DNA of 64,000 nt, taken from positions 53,451,476 to 53,515,475 of the forward strand of contig CM055095.1 of the NCBI GenBank assembly GCA_029204225.1. Reading direction: 5' to 3'. The number at the start of each line of letters is the position of its first letter. The stretch's first letter is position 1. The notes under the pieces were generated by a model. It searched no databases and was not told the DNA's origin. It worked only from the letters and a program-made list of their open reading frames with translations. The translations under genes and the position numbers were made by a program. Origin of the DNA: Diphasiastrum complanatum (lineage: Eukaryota > Streptophyta > Lycopodiopsida > Lycopodiales > Lycopodiaceae). Below are positions 1 to 11,196 of this stretch, piece after piece.

Positions 1-2347
1 TCATAGCGACCAAACGAACGAAATGGGACACAATGAGCTGCGCATTAAGGATTGAGAGCGGATTAGGCCGAACACCGGGTGCATATTGCCCATGAATCCC
101 ATCATATACCATCATTCCAACCTCGCTATATTGACGAAAGATGTTGCGGATTAGGCGATGGTAGGTCCGGTATAGGGGAATATGATCCTCGATTGACATT
201 GGCTTGAAGCTCTTATTCGGATTGTTGTCGAAGCACATGTCCCATCTGGTATCTATTTTTGTGGCGGTAAGAAGGATCTCCACATTATGGTAGGCTCCCA
301 GGACGATATGATCTGGAGAGTTAGCCGCGTCATTCATGAACCAATTGAGGGCCCTGGTGAAGTCGACCGTTGTTCTCCAACCATGTTCTGATTTTATTAA
401 TGGCCAATTGTAGGCCTCGACGCTGGGAGTCTTCAAAGCTGAGTACGCTCTTCTTCTGGGCATAGAATGGTATGCTAGATCCGCCCTTGTTGTCGCCGGA
501 GCCATAAGATATTCTTTGATGAGCTCGAGGCTGCGCATGAGCACCGCCTTTCACCATTTTAGTTGAGGATGCAGAAGGGCAATCAAGTTGGCCGATGTCA
601 ACTTGAGAAGGTCCTCGACCTTATCTAATAATTTATAGCCTCCTCTTGTTGTAATGTCTGGATATTTTCTGACAAAGAGGGCCGATTGTTCAAAATCAGG
701 TACCACATAGATTTTTTGGTACTAGTGCTGGTGCACTATAGCAAGTCCACCATGAGAGTCATTAGTGTGAGGAGGAACTGTTGAGGTGTATGAAAGGTCG
801 GCTTTAGGAGGTGAGGAAATAGTAGGTGGAGGAGAGGCAACATGAGGTGAAGTAGTGCGAGGTGGAGAATTGGCATGGGAGGAAGTGGTGCGAGACAGAG
901 AGGCTATTTCTAGCTCGGGCATGTTGGGGTTGTGTTGGAGGGTGGAGGTGGTGGTTTCGTCTTGTGCAGCGTACTGAAGATCCTGGTCAAAGGTGCGGTC
1001 TCTGCTAGTTTGGAGGTCGAAATGAGAGAAGGTGAGCTGGAGTTGTTCATAGTTGATGGTAGAAGTGGATTCAATGAATAAAAAATCAGAAACAATGCAG
1101 ACATGGCAGATGGATGGATCTTGGATGATGGCATTATAATGGGCCATTGCAACATTGTAGCAAAGAATGAGGGTGGCAGGATGGTATTGATGGTAGTCAT
1201 AGTAGAGGGTGCGGAGCTCGCTATAGGCAAGGTGGAGGGCATCAGGAAGGGCAGCGACGACGATGTGGCAGTGCTTGATGTGCTCTGCCAGGACTTCTGA
1301 GAGCTGCTTTGGCGATCCTGCTTGCTTGTACTCCGATGCGTACTGTACATGTGCTTGTTGTGAAGGTGAAGGGAGAAATGGAAGTGGAACGAAGAGAGGG
1401 GATTCATGCATATGATCTAGCTCCAATTGGAAGCGTCGACCCTAAGGAAAAGTAAAAATGGCGCAAAAGCCAGCAACAAAACGGAGTGGAGGACTCCTGA
1501 AAACATCGTAAAAATAGCCAAAGTCCTTAACTTGGATGAATCCTGTAAGGATGGCAAAAAAAATAAAAATTTATTCGCCTCCAAAGCAATTTGATAAATT
1601 TGAATAAGCTCATTTTTTGAGAAGGGGAAAGCCGAAAATGGTAGAGAAAAATAATAAAAAGCTAGTCTAATTAGATAATTGAAAATAAGGGGAAGATTAC
1701 TATCTAGAATGGTGGAAACTCTAGAACGACGGTAAATTATTTTTTCAATACCTTCAGCTCGTGATTTATCATCCTTGAGGGCCTACTCTTCTTCTTGGAG
1801 CATGGCGTGTAGGGTAGCCATCTCTGTGCCGCGTGTTGTGAGCATGGCCTCGTGGACTGCTTGTTGGTCTCTATATAGCTGGATCGACCGAACTGGAATC
1901 CTTGTAGTACTTAGCGCTCTTCTTTCAGAGTTTTTGAGTGGCCGGTGTTTTCTCTTCCCTTGCAGCAATCACTTGATCTAGGACAGCCTAATTTGTTTGT
2001 GTCTGCTTGAGTTGAGATCCAGGGCGGCCTGTTGACCTTGATCTCGCACTGTTGTTGTTTTCTCCCTGGAGATGTTGCACTCCAAGGTGTAGATCAGGTC
2101 CTTGAGAAACCTCTTGTTTGGCTTTGAAGGCCTCTTGTTCTGGCTCCAGCTCCCTCGATTTCAGCTTGAGGTGCTGACAATCCAATTGGTAGGTTTGTCG
2201 GGCCGTCTTCTCTACATCAAGCTTGACTTTGAGATTGAACATGAGCTGATTTTGTTGTTGAGCCACCTGATTGGCTTTGTTGATCTGGTCCTAAAAGGCT
2301 TGGACCTTGGCCCCGGAGGCGCCTAAAAGTCGACGTTTCGGTGCCAT
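1..2347 (-). pseudogene. Gypsy aORF, copy 1 (broken, runs off the window start)
   Basis: Reading leftward from an ATG at 2347, the frame encodes a basic start (MAPKRR), then a Gln/Lys/Glu-rich coiled-coil stretch down to about 1783 with at least one stop. A weaker, partly non-coding stretch follows. A second open part (1426-722) ends in a Pro/Ser/Thr/His-rich tract. After its stop the same frame continues into a C-terminal domain (about 715-1, with one further stop and a frame change near 400-420). That domain shares spaced residues with the copies at 12483-14708 and 22133-24553: an F-x-K-x-x-P-x(3-5)-RGGY/W block, a MPRRR-like block, NWPxI, and W(T/R)xxVDxxRAL. The family is not one I recognise. 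It lies downstream of an integrase tail on the same strand, the position of env-like or accessory genes in Athila/Tat-type gypsy elements. No function is claimed. Confidence 0.6.
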
Positions 2348-2389
2348 TTGGGGTGATCAGACAGTGATTTTGAGATCGGAGGGTCAAAG

Positions 2390-2795
2390 GTAGGATCAGA
2401 AGGCTGTAGGTGAATGAAAAAGGTCTGTGGGCGAGTCATAGGCTATGGGCAAGTAAAAAGGTCTGTAGGCGAGTAATAGGTTTTGATGGAAAAAAGTGAG
2501 GGGTGGCTGTGGGTGACGCGACGAGTAAAGTTGGTGCTCAGAGGGCGAGAAATAGTAAATGACGAGTAATAGGTAGATGGCAAGTAATAGGTTTTTTGGT
2601 GGATAATAGCCAAAAAATAGAAAATGAAGAAAAATGAAGATGGAGAGTGCTGGTTTGTAGGCGAGCAATATTAAGGCTATGGTGGCGAGTTATCGAGGTC
2701 GGCAAGTAACAGAGTCTGTCGATGAGTAATAGTGCGAGTAATAAATCCTATTACTCGCGCTTATTTATAGGGGTGGGTATTACTCGACTACTATT
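2390..2795 (-). repeat. Degenerate GAGTAATA motif array in gypsy 1 spacer
   Basis: About a dozen variants of the word GGCGAGTAATAGG (also as its complement TATTACTCGCC) are scattered here without a fixed period. The array sits between the integrase tail (3560-3780) and the aORF start (2347) of the minus-strand gypsy. The same word recurs at 16130-16600 next to a gypsy primer site, so it appears family-specific. Confidence 0.65.
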
Positions 2796-3094
2796 AAGTT
2801 TGGAAGTTGATTCTATCAATACCAATTTGTCAATGATTATAGTGTGCACAGTCCGTTGCCAGATTTGAGAGATTTTCTAATCAGAAACTCCCGTCGTTTA
2901 CTAAAAATGACAATTTTGTCAAAAATCAAGCCTAATTTCTAGCTGGGCTAGAATATTTCAGGACAGACTTCACCAGGCTTGTATCTACATTAGAGGACAA
3001 TATTGGCAGGGTCAAGGATTCCAAAAATAATAGTAGTGCTCTTTTTGGGTAGTTCAGGGCATTTTGAAAGCATTTTAACAAGGAACAAAGAGAA

Positions 3095-3560
3095 AAAAGG
3101 GTAAGGTTAGCTATCCTAGGACTTCCTCTAAGTCTATCCTAATTGATCTAGTTGGTCTAGCTACTCTATGGTCTATTAGATGGATTGCCTAGATTAAACT
3201 ATCTAAGACCTATCTATCAAAGATCGAGTCATCTAGTTAGAGCACTATCGATCTACTTGGAATTTACTCTATCTAACTTGATCCTAATTAACTACCTGGA
3301 TAATCTATCTAAAGTATGGCTATCTATCCTATGGCTGGTCTATTAAAAGTGCTAATCCTAAGTAGATATAATCTAGCCTAATTATCTTGTCTTAACGATC
3401 ATCTATTTTAGATTTAACCGGGTCGCCTGACTTCTAAACTTCTATTCCTAAACCACTCTTAAGGACTAACTACTCTATGCTATCATTAATCCTAATCTAC
3501 GGCTTATCAAGTGTTCCTAACAAAATGAACTAACCTATCTCTATCTAACCTATCTAATGT
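3095..3560. repeat. CTATCTA/CTAATCTA-rich low-complexity spacer
   Basis: The stretch is built from short words such as CTATCTAA, CTATCCTA and GATCTAGT repeated irregularly, with no open frame. It lies between the integrase tail and the aORF of gypsy 1 and resembles a decayed simple-sequence expansion. Bases 2796-3094 hold nothing I can assign. Confidence 0.5.
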
Positions 3561-3574
3561 GGTGCAGATGACTC

Positions 3575-3735
3575 ACCATGAGAAGATGAGGACGACGAGG
3601 ATGGCGCATAAGGCACATTCCTGAGCTGAACATCAACTGGGTAGTAGTGACATAACCTACTGCCGTTCATAGTTGTGTCGAACAATTTGCCTTGGGCTTG
3701 GTAGGTTGTTGTTGTCGACTATGTTGTTTTGCTTC
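3575..3735 (-). pseudogene. Gypsy integrase C-terminal tail (gypsy 1)
   Basis: Translated leftward, the segment gives GKLFDTTMNGSRLCHYYP followed by a Ser-rich end and a stop. It is like the end of gypsy integrases, where D-G-K-x-(F/L)-D-T-P-V-N-x-x-R-L-(R/K) is usual; the fragment at 11197-11487 ends in the same way. Upstream coding sequence is missing because copia element A inserted at 3814. The call rests on a short match, but its position just upstream of aORF copy 1 agrees with the order in gypsy 2 and gypsy 3. Confidence 0.5.
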
Positions 3736-3809
3736 TTTGGAAGTGGTACAATTTGATACATGAGCTATCTAAGTGTCTTTCAGATTTAGGGATACAATGG
3801 GAAGAGCTT

Positions 3810-3814
3810 TGCCA
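3810..3814. repeat. Target-site duplication TGCCA, left side of copia A
   Basis: TGCCA directly precedes the 5' LTR. The matching copy is found as TGGCA (the complement) at 9652-9656, beside the inverted end of the 3' LTR. Confidence 0.85.
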
Positions 3815-4647
3815 TGTGAAAAATGCAAAAATAAGCTTGGTAGAGACCAAAAATATTGTATATAGATAAACACACATGTGTGGATCCTGTTCCCACGTGT
3901 GAAAATAGTGTACTTGTCATGTACCATAATCATATAGGTTGTACATATGACTTAATTCAAGTTCTAGTGGCTAAAAAGGCCAAAAACTAGTTTTCTAGAC
4001 ATATGACACATGGCATCAATCTATTGATTGCATGAGCCACATCCTTTGGTTATGTGTCATATCACATGTGTAGAGGACAGCTCACATGTGTGGAATAAGC
4101 TGAAGTAGGTGAATTTCGACTTTTAGAAGATTTCCAAGTAGATCTCCATATAGAAGGAAAATGGACCAAAAGTGCTCAACATAGAAGGTTTTGTCCAAAG
4201 TGTCAGTTTTGCATGATGAATCATCATATGACAAAGCACCTTCACACATGTGGGATCAGAGGGATGATTAGTGCCACGAGCTCCCACTTATTGTATATAT
4301 AGAGCCACATTTGGCCATAATCAGTGTGAGACATCAATCTTGATTTTGGAAGCAATTTTGGGTGATTCTCTCCATTTGTCTACATTTGTTTTGATTGTTT
4401 TGAGGTTCTATAATAGTGTACTTGATTTTCAGGTTGGAGTCCATACTCAGATAGTGTTTCACACGTGTGAAACCAGAAAGTACACCTACCTTCATTAATG
4501 ATTGTTCTTGTTAGGATTTTGTGTCTAGAATTGATCTAGATTGATCTTAATCTCAAGTAGATTGATAGATCAAGTAAATCTAACATCCAATCCCTCTTGA
4601 GAATCAGATTAGGATCCACTCTTGGTCCTTTTTGTACTTTTTGCACA
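3815..4647 (+). repeat. 5' LTR of copia A
   Basis: It runs from TGTGAAAAATGC to TTTTTGCACA and is bounded by the TSD on the left and the primer site on the right. A TATATATA box lies at 4294-4301. The LTR carries about six CACATGTG or CACGTGTG words, including the perfect 18-base palindrome GTTTCACACGTGTGAAAC at 4456-4473. Confidence 0.9.
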
Positions 4648-4660
4648 TGGTATCAGAGCC
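4648..4660 (+). promoter_or_regulatory. Primer-binding site of copia A
   Basis: TGGTATCAGAGCC follows the LTR end directly. This word is the usual copia primer site complementary to initiator tRNA-Met. Confidence 0.9.
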
Positions 4661-6292
4661 TATTACAAGAGGTTTTGTTGAAATTGATAAAGTTAATCCA
4701 AATCAAAGCCAAAATTAGCAATTTTTTGGAAACTGGTCAAATTTATGTAGCGAGTTGGATTTGATAGCTATCCTCAAAAATTTTGGTCAAGATCTTGTTG
4801 TGGGCTGTAGGAACTCTTTTCACTCGTGTGAGGCCGTACATCTCCGGTTTTGACTGAAAAATTTCAAAAATTTGTAGAATTTGACTCACATACCCAATTT
4901 GAGTGATTTTTGGTGCAAAATCAAACATTTTCTATAGAGAATCTAATTCCTTGATTAGTTCTTGGATTAGATCAGCCAAGAAATTAAATTTGAAGCTTGA
5001 ACTAGGTGCATTAATTGATTATCTCTGATTTTTTGAGTGCATGTTGAAGTTAAGAGAGATATGGCTAAAAATCATAGATTAAGGCGTGATATGCAATAGA
5101 TTTGTTCAAGAGTGATAGGGTCAAGTTTAGAAGCATCAATCTACTAGAAATCATCCTTGGATCTGTCCTCCAAGTGAAACCTTTGAGAGTTTCTAGTGCA
5201 TATAGAGCATCTATACAAATATTCTTTTGTAGAATTTGACATAGATTGGCTTCAATTGAAAGTTCTAGAAAAGAGATTGAGATCCAAGTCACATTATTCA
5301 ACCCTACTCAATTTGTTTGAGTGTTGGTGATATTTGAAAAGAGTCATTAAGTTGTCTATGGCAAATGTGTAGAGAGAGATCCAATTTTCTAAGAGTTCCT
5401 TCCTTTGTAGAAGGCAAGATCTAGAAGCTCATTTTGTGTTGTTATTGGTGGAGAGTTTGTCTCTTCCTAGGTGATCAAATCTTTCTAAGTGGAATTAACT
5501 CTTTGAAGCACAATATCTTATTGAGAAAAATCACAACTTTTGATTTTGAATTTCATTCCAAGTCTTAAGAGGTAGAGTAATTGGTGGAATCCAATAGGGG
5601 TGATTGAATCAATTTATTGAGCAAAAATTGACATAGTATGTATGAAACTCAAATTAGTTCTATTCATCTTTCTTTGTGAGAGTGTGAGGGTCAATTTGAG
5701 ATCCCATTGGATGTCTAGAATGAGGAGGAGTCCATATTTGAGTATTCATGCATGGTTGAGATCTTTGTGAATCTCTAGTTGTCTAATTTTTTAAGCTTTG
5801 TGAAAAATTGGTGGTATAGTTTGTTGTCAAATCAAATCAAATTCATTCTAAATCTCAAGTGTGAGATTATTTGGGTCAAGAGTGAGTCCAAAAGAAGTTA
5901 CTAAGTTTGATTTTCATGTATTTGAAACAAAACCCATCTTTTGTTCAAGAATCTCAAGTGTTGAGAGAACTAGTCAAGTGAAAAGGAAAATCTAGGTGTC
6001 AAATCTTTTTCATATCCATTTCAACTTTCAAAAGAAAGAGTCATTGGTATTTAATGAGTCCAATAGGAGATTGGATCTGATTTCTTTAGTGATTTGATTC
6101 AAAGACTGTGTGCTTTTGTCTTAGTGATCAAAGCAAAGTTTCCAAGTGACTAGTCATTACTGTGAAGATTGATTCTTAGGTCTGTGAGCTAGATCTTTTG
6201 TAGATCCTTCTAGATTGTTGAAAATGTTCAAATCTAGTCTCTTGAAAGTCACAAATTACATTTGTAGAATCATATCACAGGTCTTTATTCAC
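4661..6292 (+). other. Leader of copia A
   Basis: About 1.6 kb lies between the primer site and the first gag-like ATG. It is AT-rich and has no convincing open frame. Phrases such as 'gagagttt' and 'tcaagtg' recur loosely. I see no coding content. Confidence 0.6.
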
Positions 6293-6784
6293 ATGGCATC
6301 AATAGGTGGCATCCTATTGAAGGAAAGAAAGGATCATGAGTGCAACCTTTGTGGCAAGGGAGGATATTTTTTCTCAAGATGCTACAAAAAGAAGATCAAT
6401 ACATCCAAGGAGAACCGAAGCAAGGGGGCCGAGGTGAAGGATGGAGCTTCAAGTTCAAAATGCAAATATAAGAAGGACAAGTCCAAGGAAAGGTGTTTCC
6501 TTTGTGGAAAGGTGAATGAGGCTTGGAGTCTCACAAGGACTTGCAAGATTTGTCTTCAAGAGTCCATCACACGACACGTCAAATCTTTTGAAATTTTTCA
6601 TTTGGAAGTGCATTGTTTGGTTCAAGATGCAAAGATAGATGTCACTTTCATGAAAGTAACTTGGATTTATTTTATGTCCTTGGAAAGTATTTTGCTTGGA
6701 ACTTTGGACAAGTTCAAACTTATTGTTATTATCCAAGAGAAATCAATCAAGAATAAGGAGCAATGTATCTCAAAGGTGGATTAA
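6293..6784 (+). CDS. Internally deleted copia gag remnant with altered zinc knuckle
   Basis: The ATG at 6293 opens with MASIGGILL, like the gag starts of elements C and E. It then jumps straight to Lys-rich sequence and a zinc-knuckle-like C-x2-C-x4-Y-x4-C in which the usual His is Tyr. The roughly 200-residue UBN2/gag body expected between the two is missing. A second C-x2-C pair occurs about 55 residues later. The product would be about 163 residues, against well over 250 for a usual copia gag. The rest resembles no known domain. It could be a shortened nucleic-acid-binding protein or just decay; its frame stays open to 6784. Confidence 0.5.
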   Translation: MASIGGILLKERKDHECNLCGKGGYFFSRCYKKKINTSKENRSKGAEVKDGASSSKCKYKKDKSKERCFLCGKVNEAWSLTRTCKICLQESITRHVKSFEIFHLEVHCLVQDAKIDVTFMKVTWIYFMSLESILLGTLDKFKLIVIIQEKSIKNKEQCISKVD

Positions 6785-7917
6785 GGCAATACTAGTTGAG
6801 TGTGATGCCTTAAAAGATAGCAAAATATGTTTTCCTTGTAAGATTACATTAGTTATGAAGTCAAGAAAATGGAAATATCTTCATAATGTAGGATCTTTTG
6901 GTTTTAATAAGATCATGAATGATGTGTTCATTCATAAAGATGAAAATTGTAAGTTTTCAATCTTAAAGGCAAGCTGTAAACTTCTTATGAGAATAAGTGA
7001 AGCATCCAAAGTGGACACTTATATCCATAAGCAAGTAGTTAGCCTTATTGAGATGGAAATACCTTTTGATTTCAATATTGGAAAAATCATGCCAAGTTGT
7101 GGTGATTTTTGGACTTATGTTTCTAGCATAAGTAATCTTGATAATCATAGGAAGTGCATATTAAATGGTCATACTTGTTGTGAACATTATGAGACATGGA
7201 GGTCTCGGATTTCCATCAAAAAGGAGCACCATGAAGAGGATCTTAAGGAGTCATCTCAAGGTTCAAATGTGCCAAGGATTGAGGAGGAGAATCCTTCTCA
7301 AGGTTCGAGTGTGCCAAGGATTGAGGAGGAGAGACCTTCTCAAATTGTGATTCCAAAAATAAACTCAAGAAATATGGCTGAATCCATGTGGCTCACATTT
7401 CAAGGGAAAGAGGAGCATATCTCATGTGGTATACATCTCATACTTACTTCTCTTATGTCATTTGATAAATCAATTTGCTTTTGTGAGATCATTGCATCTC
7501 AAAATTGGAGTAAAGCCATACTAGTTGAGTATGAAGTCTCTCTTGAGAACATAGATGACATTCTTAAAAGATTGAATTTTTTTCAAAATCAATTAGAAAG
7601 CAAATGCTTATCTCATCAAATGTATGCTCTTGAGTCATGCAAGAGCAAAAGTGATTTGTTCACTCATAGTTTGAAAGATTTGTATTGAGGCAAATTGTAA
7701 ACTCTTTATGAGAGTAAGTGAATCATCTTTTAAAGACACTTATCTCCATAATGAAGTATCTAGCTTCATTGGATCTGAGATTAGCATGGTAAACAAGCAT
7801 GAAGATATATTGCAAACACTTTGTTATTATAGCATGCATAGTCTTGCCAATTTGGATGAGACTAATTCTCTAGATCGTAGTAACATGATGTTAGATCTTT
7901 GTGATCCTAATAAATAA
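6780..7917 (+). CDS. Unrecognised element-A ORF with a duplicated module
   Basis: One frame is open to 7688, and after its stop a second open stretch runs to 7917. Two diverged copies of one module can be read: W-x-KAILVE at about 6777 and 7504, and CKLLMRISE...DTYIHK at about 6970 matching CKLFMRVSE...DTYLHN at about 7697. Between them lie two near-repeats of VPRIEEExPSQ (about 7270-7340) and an acidic, Ser/Gln-rich linker. Part of the linker (EEDL...MAES) is also seen in element B at about 20240-20320. No integrase or reverse-transcriptase motifs are visible. It occupies the position of pol. Function unknown. Confidence 0.45.
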
Positions 7918-8232
7918 AAAAGAAATCTTTATTTTCACATGGAGGAGCATGCACATGAAGAAGGAGCAAGCCTCAAAGTCAAGCATCTACATGAAATTGG
8001 GAAGGAATCAATTTTGGAGGTGCTAGGATGGTGCAAAGCTCTCAAGTTCATCAAAGATGTCAACATCAAAGAAGCACTATCATGGATATGGTGATTTCAG
8101 ATTAACATCAAGCTCATTGGCTGATCGTCACACCTTTTGAACTAGCAAAGACCAATTCAGCCCATGGAGTCAAGTTCAAGATCATCATGTTTTCCATCAA
8201 GCTAGATTTACCAAAGCTAGATTTTTGAGGAG

Positions 8233-8367
8233 TGTGAAAAATGCAAAAATAAGCTTGGTAGAGGCCAAAAATCTTATATATAGATAAACACACATGTGTG
8301 GATCCTGTTCCCACGTGTGAAAATAGTGTACTTGTCATGTACCATAATCATATAGGTTGTACATATG
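8233..8367 (+). repeat. 3' LTR of copia A, first part
   Basis: It begins TGTGAAAAATGC after a GAGGAG purine tract and matches the 5' LTR for 135 bases to GTACATATG. It then ends abruptly at the inversion breakpoint. Confidence 0.9.
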
Positions 8368-8654
8368 TAACTTGACATTTAGGCCCTGCGACATTAAAAG
8401 TCCCGCAAAAAAGGCCTAAAGTCCTTTTATTGACTTTTAACTAATCAATCAAATAACTATGTGATCATCGGGTTGGACTTACACACGCAGGGTGCCAAAT
8501 CTCTCTCACTTATTAGCTTTTTTCTCTGTCGTGGATACTGATCTATTGATCAATTTTTGATTGACTCCTTTCTTCTGATCACTCATTTGCTTATACAGCT
8601 GTAGGATGATCTTATATTATTCTAATTACAGAGTTTAAAAGATCATTAACAGTT

Positions 8655-9495
8655 CTAGAGTAGATCCATAGATCCATTATTGGCAGAGCGTGAAGACGTA
8701 GACAACCGCAATCTCCTTCGCATGTAATCACAGGAGCATGATATTGTGGTGCGGTCGCAACCACATATAGACCTCAAGCGTTGACTTGGCAGTTTCCTCC
8801 GATCAGTTTTCTTCGTAAGTTGCCGTCGTATGTTGACCGCAGACACGGTGCCTTGGGCGGTTGGAGGTTCCTTTTGGTATCCGGTGTAACTCTGTAGCAT
8901 GTCGCATTCTTTGAAAATATGTCACATTTATTGGGTGCCCGAAATGGCTCAAAATTCTGAGTAGAACACCTTTCTCACATTTTTTGCAAATACTTTTTGT
9001 GCTCAGAATGCTTGAAAAGTTAACTAGAAGCCTTTGTCGGGTTTTGAAGGTTGCAAGAAAAAATGTGAACTGCGCGACAATCAGTTCATTTCTACAGATT
9101 GCTTTGAGAGAGTGATTTACATGAGTAAATTGGAGGGAAATTAGGATAAGTAGGAGTAAGATTAACTCCAATACCATGTGGATACATCCTAACTGCAGAA
9201 AAGGATCAGAGAGAAAATGGGTGGCCTTGAAACGAGTGATGTATTCGGCTTGTAAGATATTCCAATCATCACGTTCATTCTGCTCAAGATTGATATACCA
9301 ATCCTTCATAGTATCTGTTAAGCACAAATTAAAGTATATTAACAACTCTTGCGGGTTGCCATCTCCATAGGCTATACACACTTGAGTGTAGATCTATAAG
9401 AATTGTCGCGGATCTCCCTTTCCATCAAACCTTGGGAGGTCAATCTTAGGGAAATTCCTGACGACATGAGGTACGAAAGGCCTAAGATTGTCCAT
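8655..9495 (-). pseudogene. Gypsy gag fragment inside the inverted segment
   Basis: From an ATG at 9495 the minus strand encodes MDNLRPFVPHVVRNFPKIDL, followed by a block with RFDGKGDPRQFL, one stop, then KDWYINLEQNERDDW and the (I/Y)TRFKA ending. This pattern (Phe-Asp-Gly-x-Gly-Asp-Pro, then W-x(5-8)-W and F) is that of the retrotransposon gag (Retrotrans_gag) family. A damaged zinc-knuckle-like stretch with RHATE follows near 8915. No protease or later domains are present. Before the inversion it pointed along the plus strand, just right of copia A. Confidence 0.7.
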
Positions 9496-9651
9496 TGGTG
9501 GTGGGTCTACGTCAACGTTTTCGTGATGTATTAAGTTCAACGAAGATGATTTCCACATGTGGAAATTCAAATGAGGATGATACTAATCAAAATAGAGCTA
9601 TGGGGATACGTCAGCGGAACCAAAACTGCTACCTGCATGGGAAGCAAAGAA

Positions 9652-10348
9652 TGGCATGTGCAAAAAGTACAAAAAGGACCAAAAGTGGATCCTAATCTGA
9701 TCCTCAAGAGGGATTGGATGTTAGATTTACTTGATCTATCAATCTACTTGAGATTAAGATCAATCTAGATCAATTCTAGACACAAAATCCTAACAAGAAC
9801 AATCATTAATGAAGGTAGGTGTACTTTTTGGTTTCACACGTGTGAAACACTGTCTGAGTACAGAATCCAACCTGAAAATCAAGTACACTATAATAGAACC
9901 TCAAAACAATCAAAATAAATGTAGACAATTGGAGAGAATCACCCAAAATTGCTTCCAAACTCAAGATTGATGTCTCACACTGATTATGGCCAAATGTGGC
10001 TCTATATATACAATAAGTGCGAGCTCATGGCACTAATCATCCCTCTGATCCCACATGTGTGAAAGTGATTTGTCATATGATGATTCATCATGCAAAATTG
10101 ACACTTGGACAAAACCTTCTATTTTGAGCACTTTTGGTCCCTTTTTCTTCTATATGGAGATCTACTTGGAAATCTTCTAGAAGTCAAAATTTGCCTACTT
10201 CAGCTTATTCCACACATGTGAGCTGTCCTCTACACATGTGATATGACACCTAACCAAAGGATGTGGCTCATGCAATCAATAGATTGATGCCATGTGTCAT
10301 ATGTCTAGAAAACTAGTTTTTGGCCTTTTTAGCCACTAGAACTTGAAT
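9652..10348 (-). repeat. 3' LTR of copia A, second part (inverted), with TSD
   Basis: The reverse complement ends ...TTTTTGCACA exactly like the 5' LTR. The next bases, 9656-9652 read in reverse, are TGCCA, identical to the duplication left of the 5' LTR. Confidence 0.9.
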
Positions 10349-10620
10349 TGCATGTTATTATACTTTATATGAGAGAGAAAGAGAGAGAGAGAAAGAGTAA
10401 ACTATCTTTGTTGTGGATCGTAGAGTTAATGGATCGTAGTGTTTAAGAATAGGGTTAATGGATGTAGAGTTAGAATTTGGATCTTCCATTCATGCTGAAA
10501 TCTGAACCAAACTATCGCTCTCATGGGAACGAACCTACGCGTGACAACTAACTTCGCCTCTTTGATGCTAGATTGACTAGATCTTGGATTCAAGTTAGGC
10601 AAGGAAAGAAACCCACTACA
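10349..10620 (+). repeat. 5' LTR of gypsy 2, 3' portion
   Basis: It matches 15279-15532 closely, including a GAGAGAAAGAG tract and the end AAACCCACTACA. The first about 41 bases of the LTR are not found in the inverted part either. Confidence 0.85.
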
Positions 10621-10624
10621 ATTT

Positions 10625-10642
10625 TGGCGCCGTTGCCGGGGA
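10625..10642 (+). promoter_or_regulatory. Gypsy primer-binding site
   Basis: TGGCGCCGTTGCCGGGGA lies four bases after the LTR end. This exact word is the primer site of Athila/Tat-type plant gypsy elements, attributed to tRNA-Asp. Confidence 0.9.
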
Positions 10643-11196
10643 GCTATGCCAATTTTTCAGTTTGCAACATGATTGTGATTAGCTTGCATTAGGCATCTTG
10701 TCGTGGCATGAATAGTGTTAGATCTGCATTTTAGAGCTAGTTTGGGATTGTTGATTTGAAGTGGATTTTCTTGTTTGAAATATAATTTGATTGTTAAACA
10801 GGGAAAGCTATTCAGATCACCAATCTTAAGATCCATTGGGATTTGAGATATCAGAAAAAGCAACAAAAATCGGTCAAATTTGTCAGATTTGGTCAAAAAG
10901 AGGCAAAAAGCGTCATCAGAGCTTAGAACTTCTTACCTCTATCAGGAAACCTTCATCGAGTTGCAAACACCTTTGGTTTTGTTCACAAAACCTTCAGTTT
11001 TAAGGGTGAAGATTAATTCCCAGTAGATTTCCAGAAACATCAGAAAAACCGTCAAAAGTGTTATCATCTTTTAGATTGGCAAAATTGCTTATCAAAAATC
11101 CTATATGTCATGCCAATTGAATTTTTGATCCCATCCTTATGCATAGCAGCAACGGAATGATTAAATGATGATAAGTCTTTACAACTCCGTCATGAA

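Larger units (their letters stand above)
3815..8367 (+). mobile_element. Copia element A, non-autonomous, 3' LTR split by inversion
   Basis: The element has a 5' LTR (3815-4647), a tRNA-Met-type primer site, a long leader, a reduced gag remnant, and an unusual open region in place of pol. A purine-rich tract and the first 135 bases of the 3' LTR follow (8233-8367). The rest of that LTR lies at 9657-10348 in reverse orientation. The pieces sum to 827 bases against 833 for the 5' LTR. The flanking TGCCA duplications fit one insertion later broken by an inversion. No integrase or reverse-transcriptase motif was found, so it must have moved with proteins from elsewhere. Confidence 0.85.
8368..10348 (-). 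other. Inverted segment, about 1.98 kb
   Basis: The right part (9657-10348) is the reverse complement of the rest of the copia A LTR. The left part (8368-8508) is the reverse complement of 14840-14986 in the gypsy 2 3' LTR. Read in reverse, the copia LTR is restored on one side, losing only 4 bases. The gypsy 2 5' LTR is restored on the other side, losing about 292 bases relative to the 3' LTR. The segment was therefore inverted after both insertions. Confidence 0.85.
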
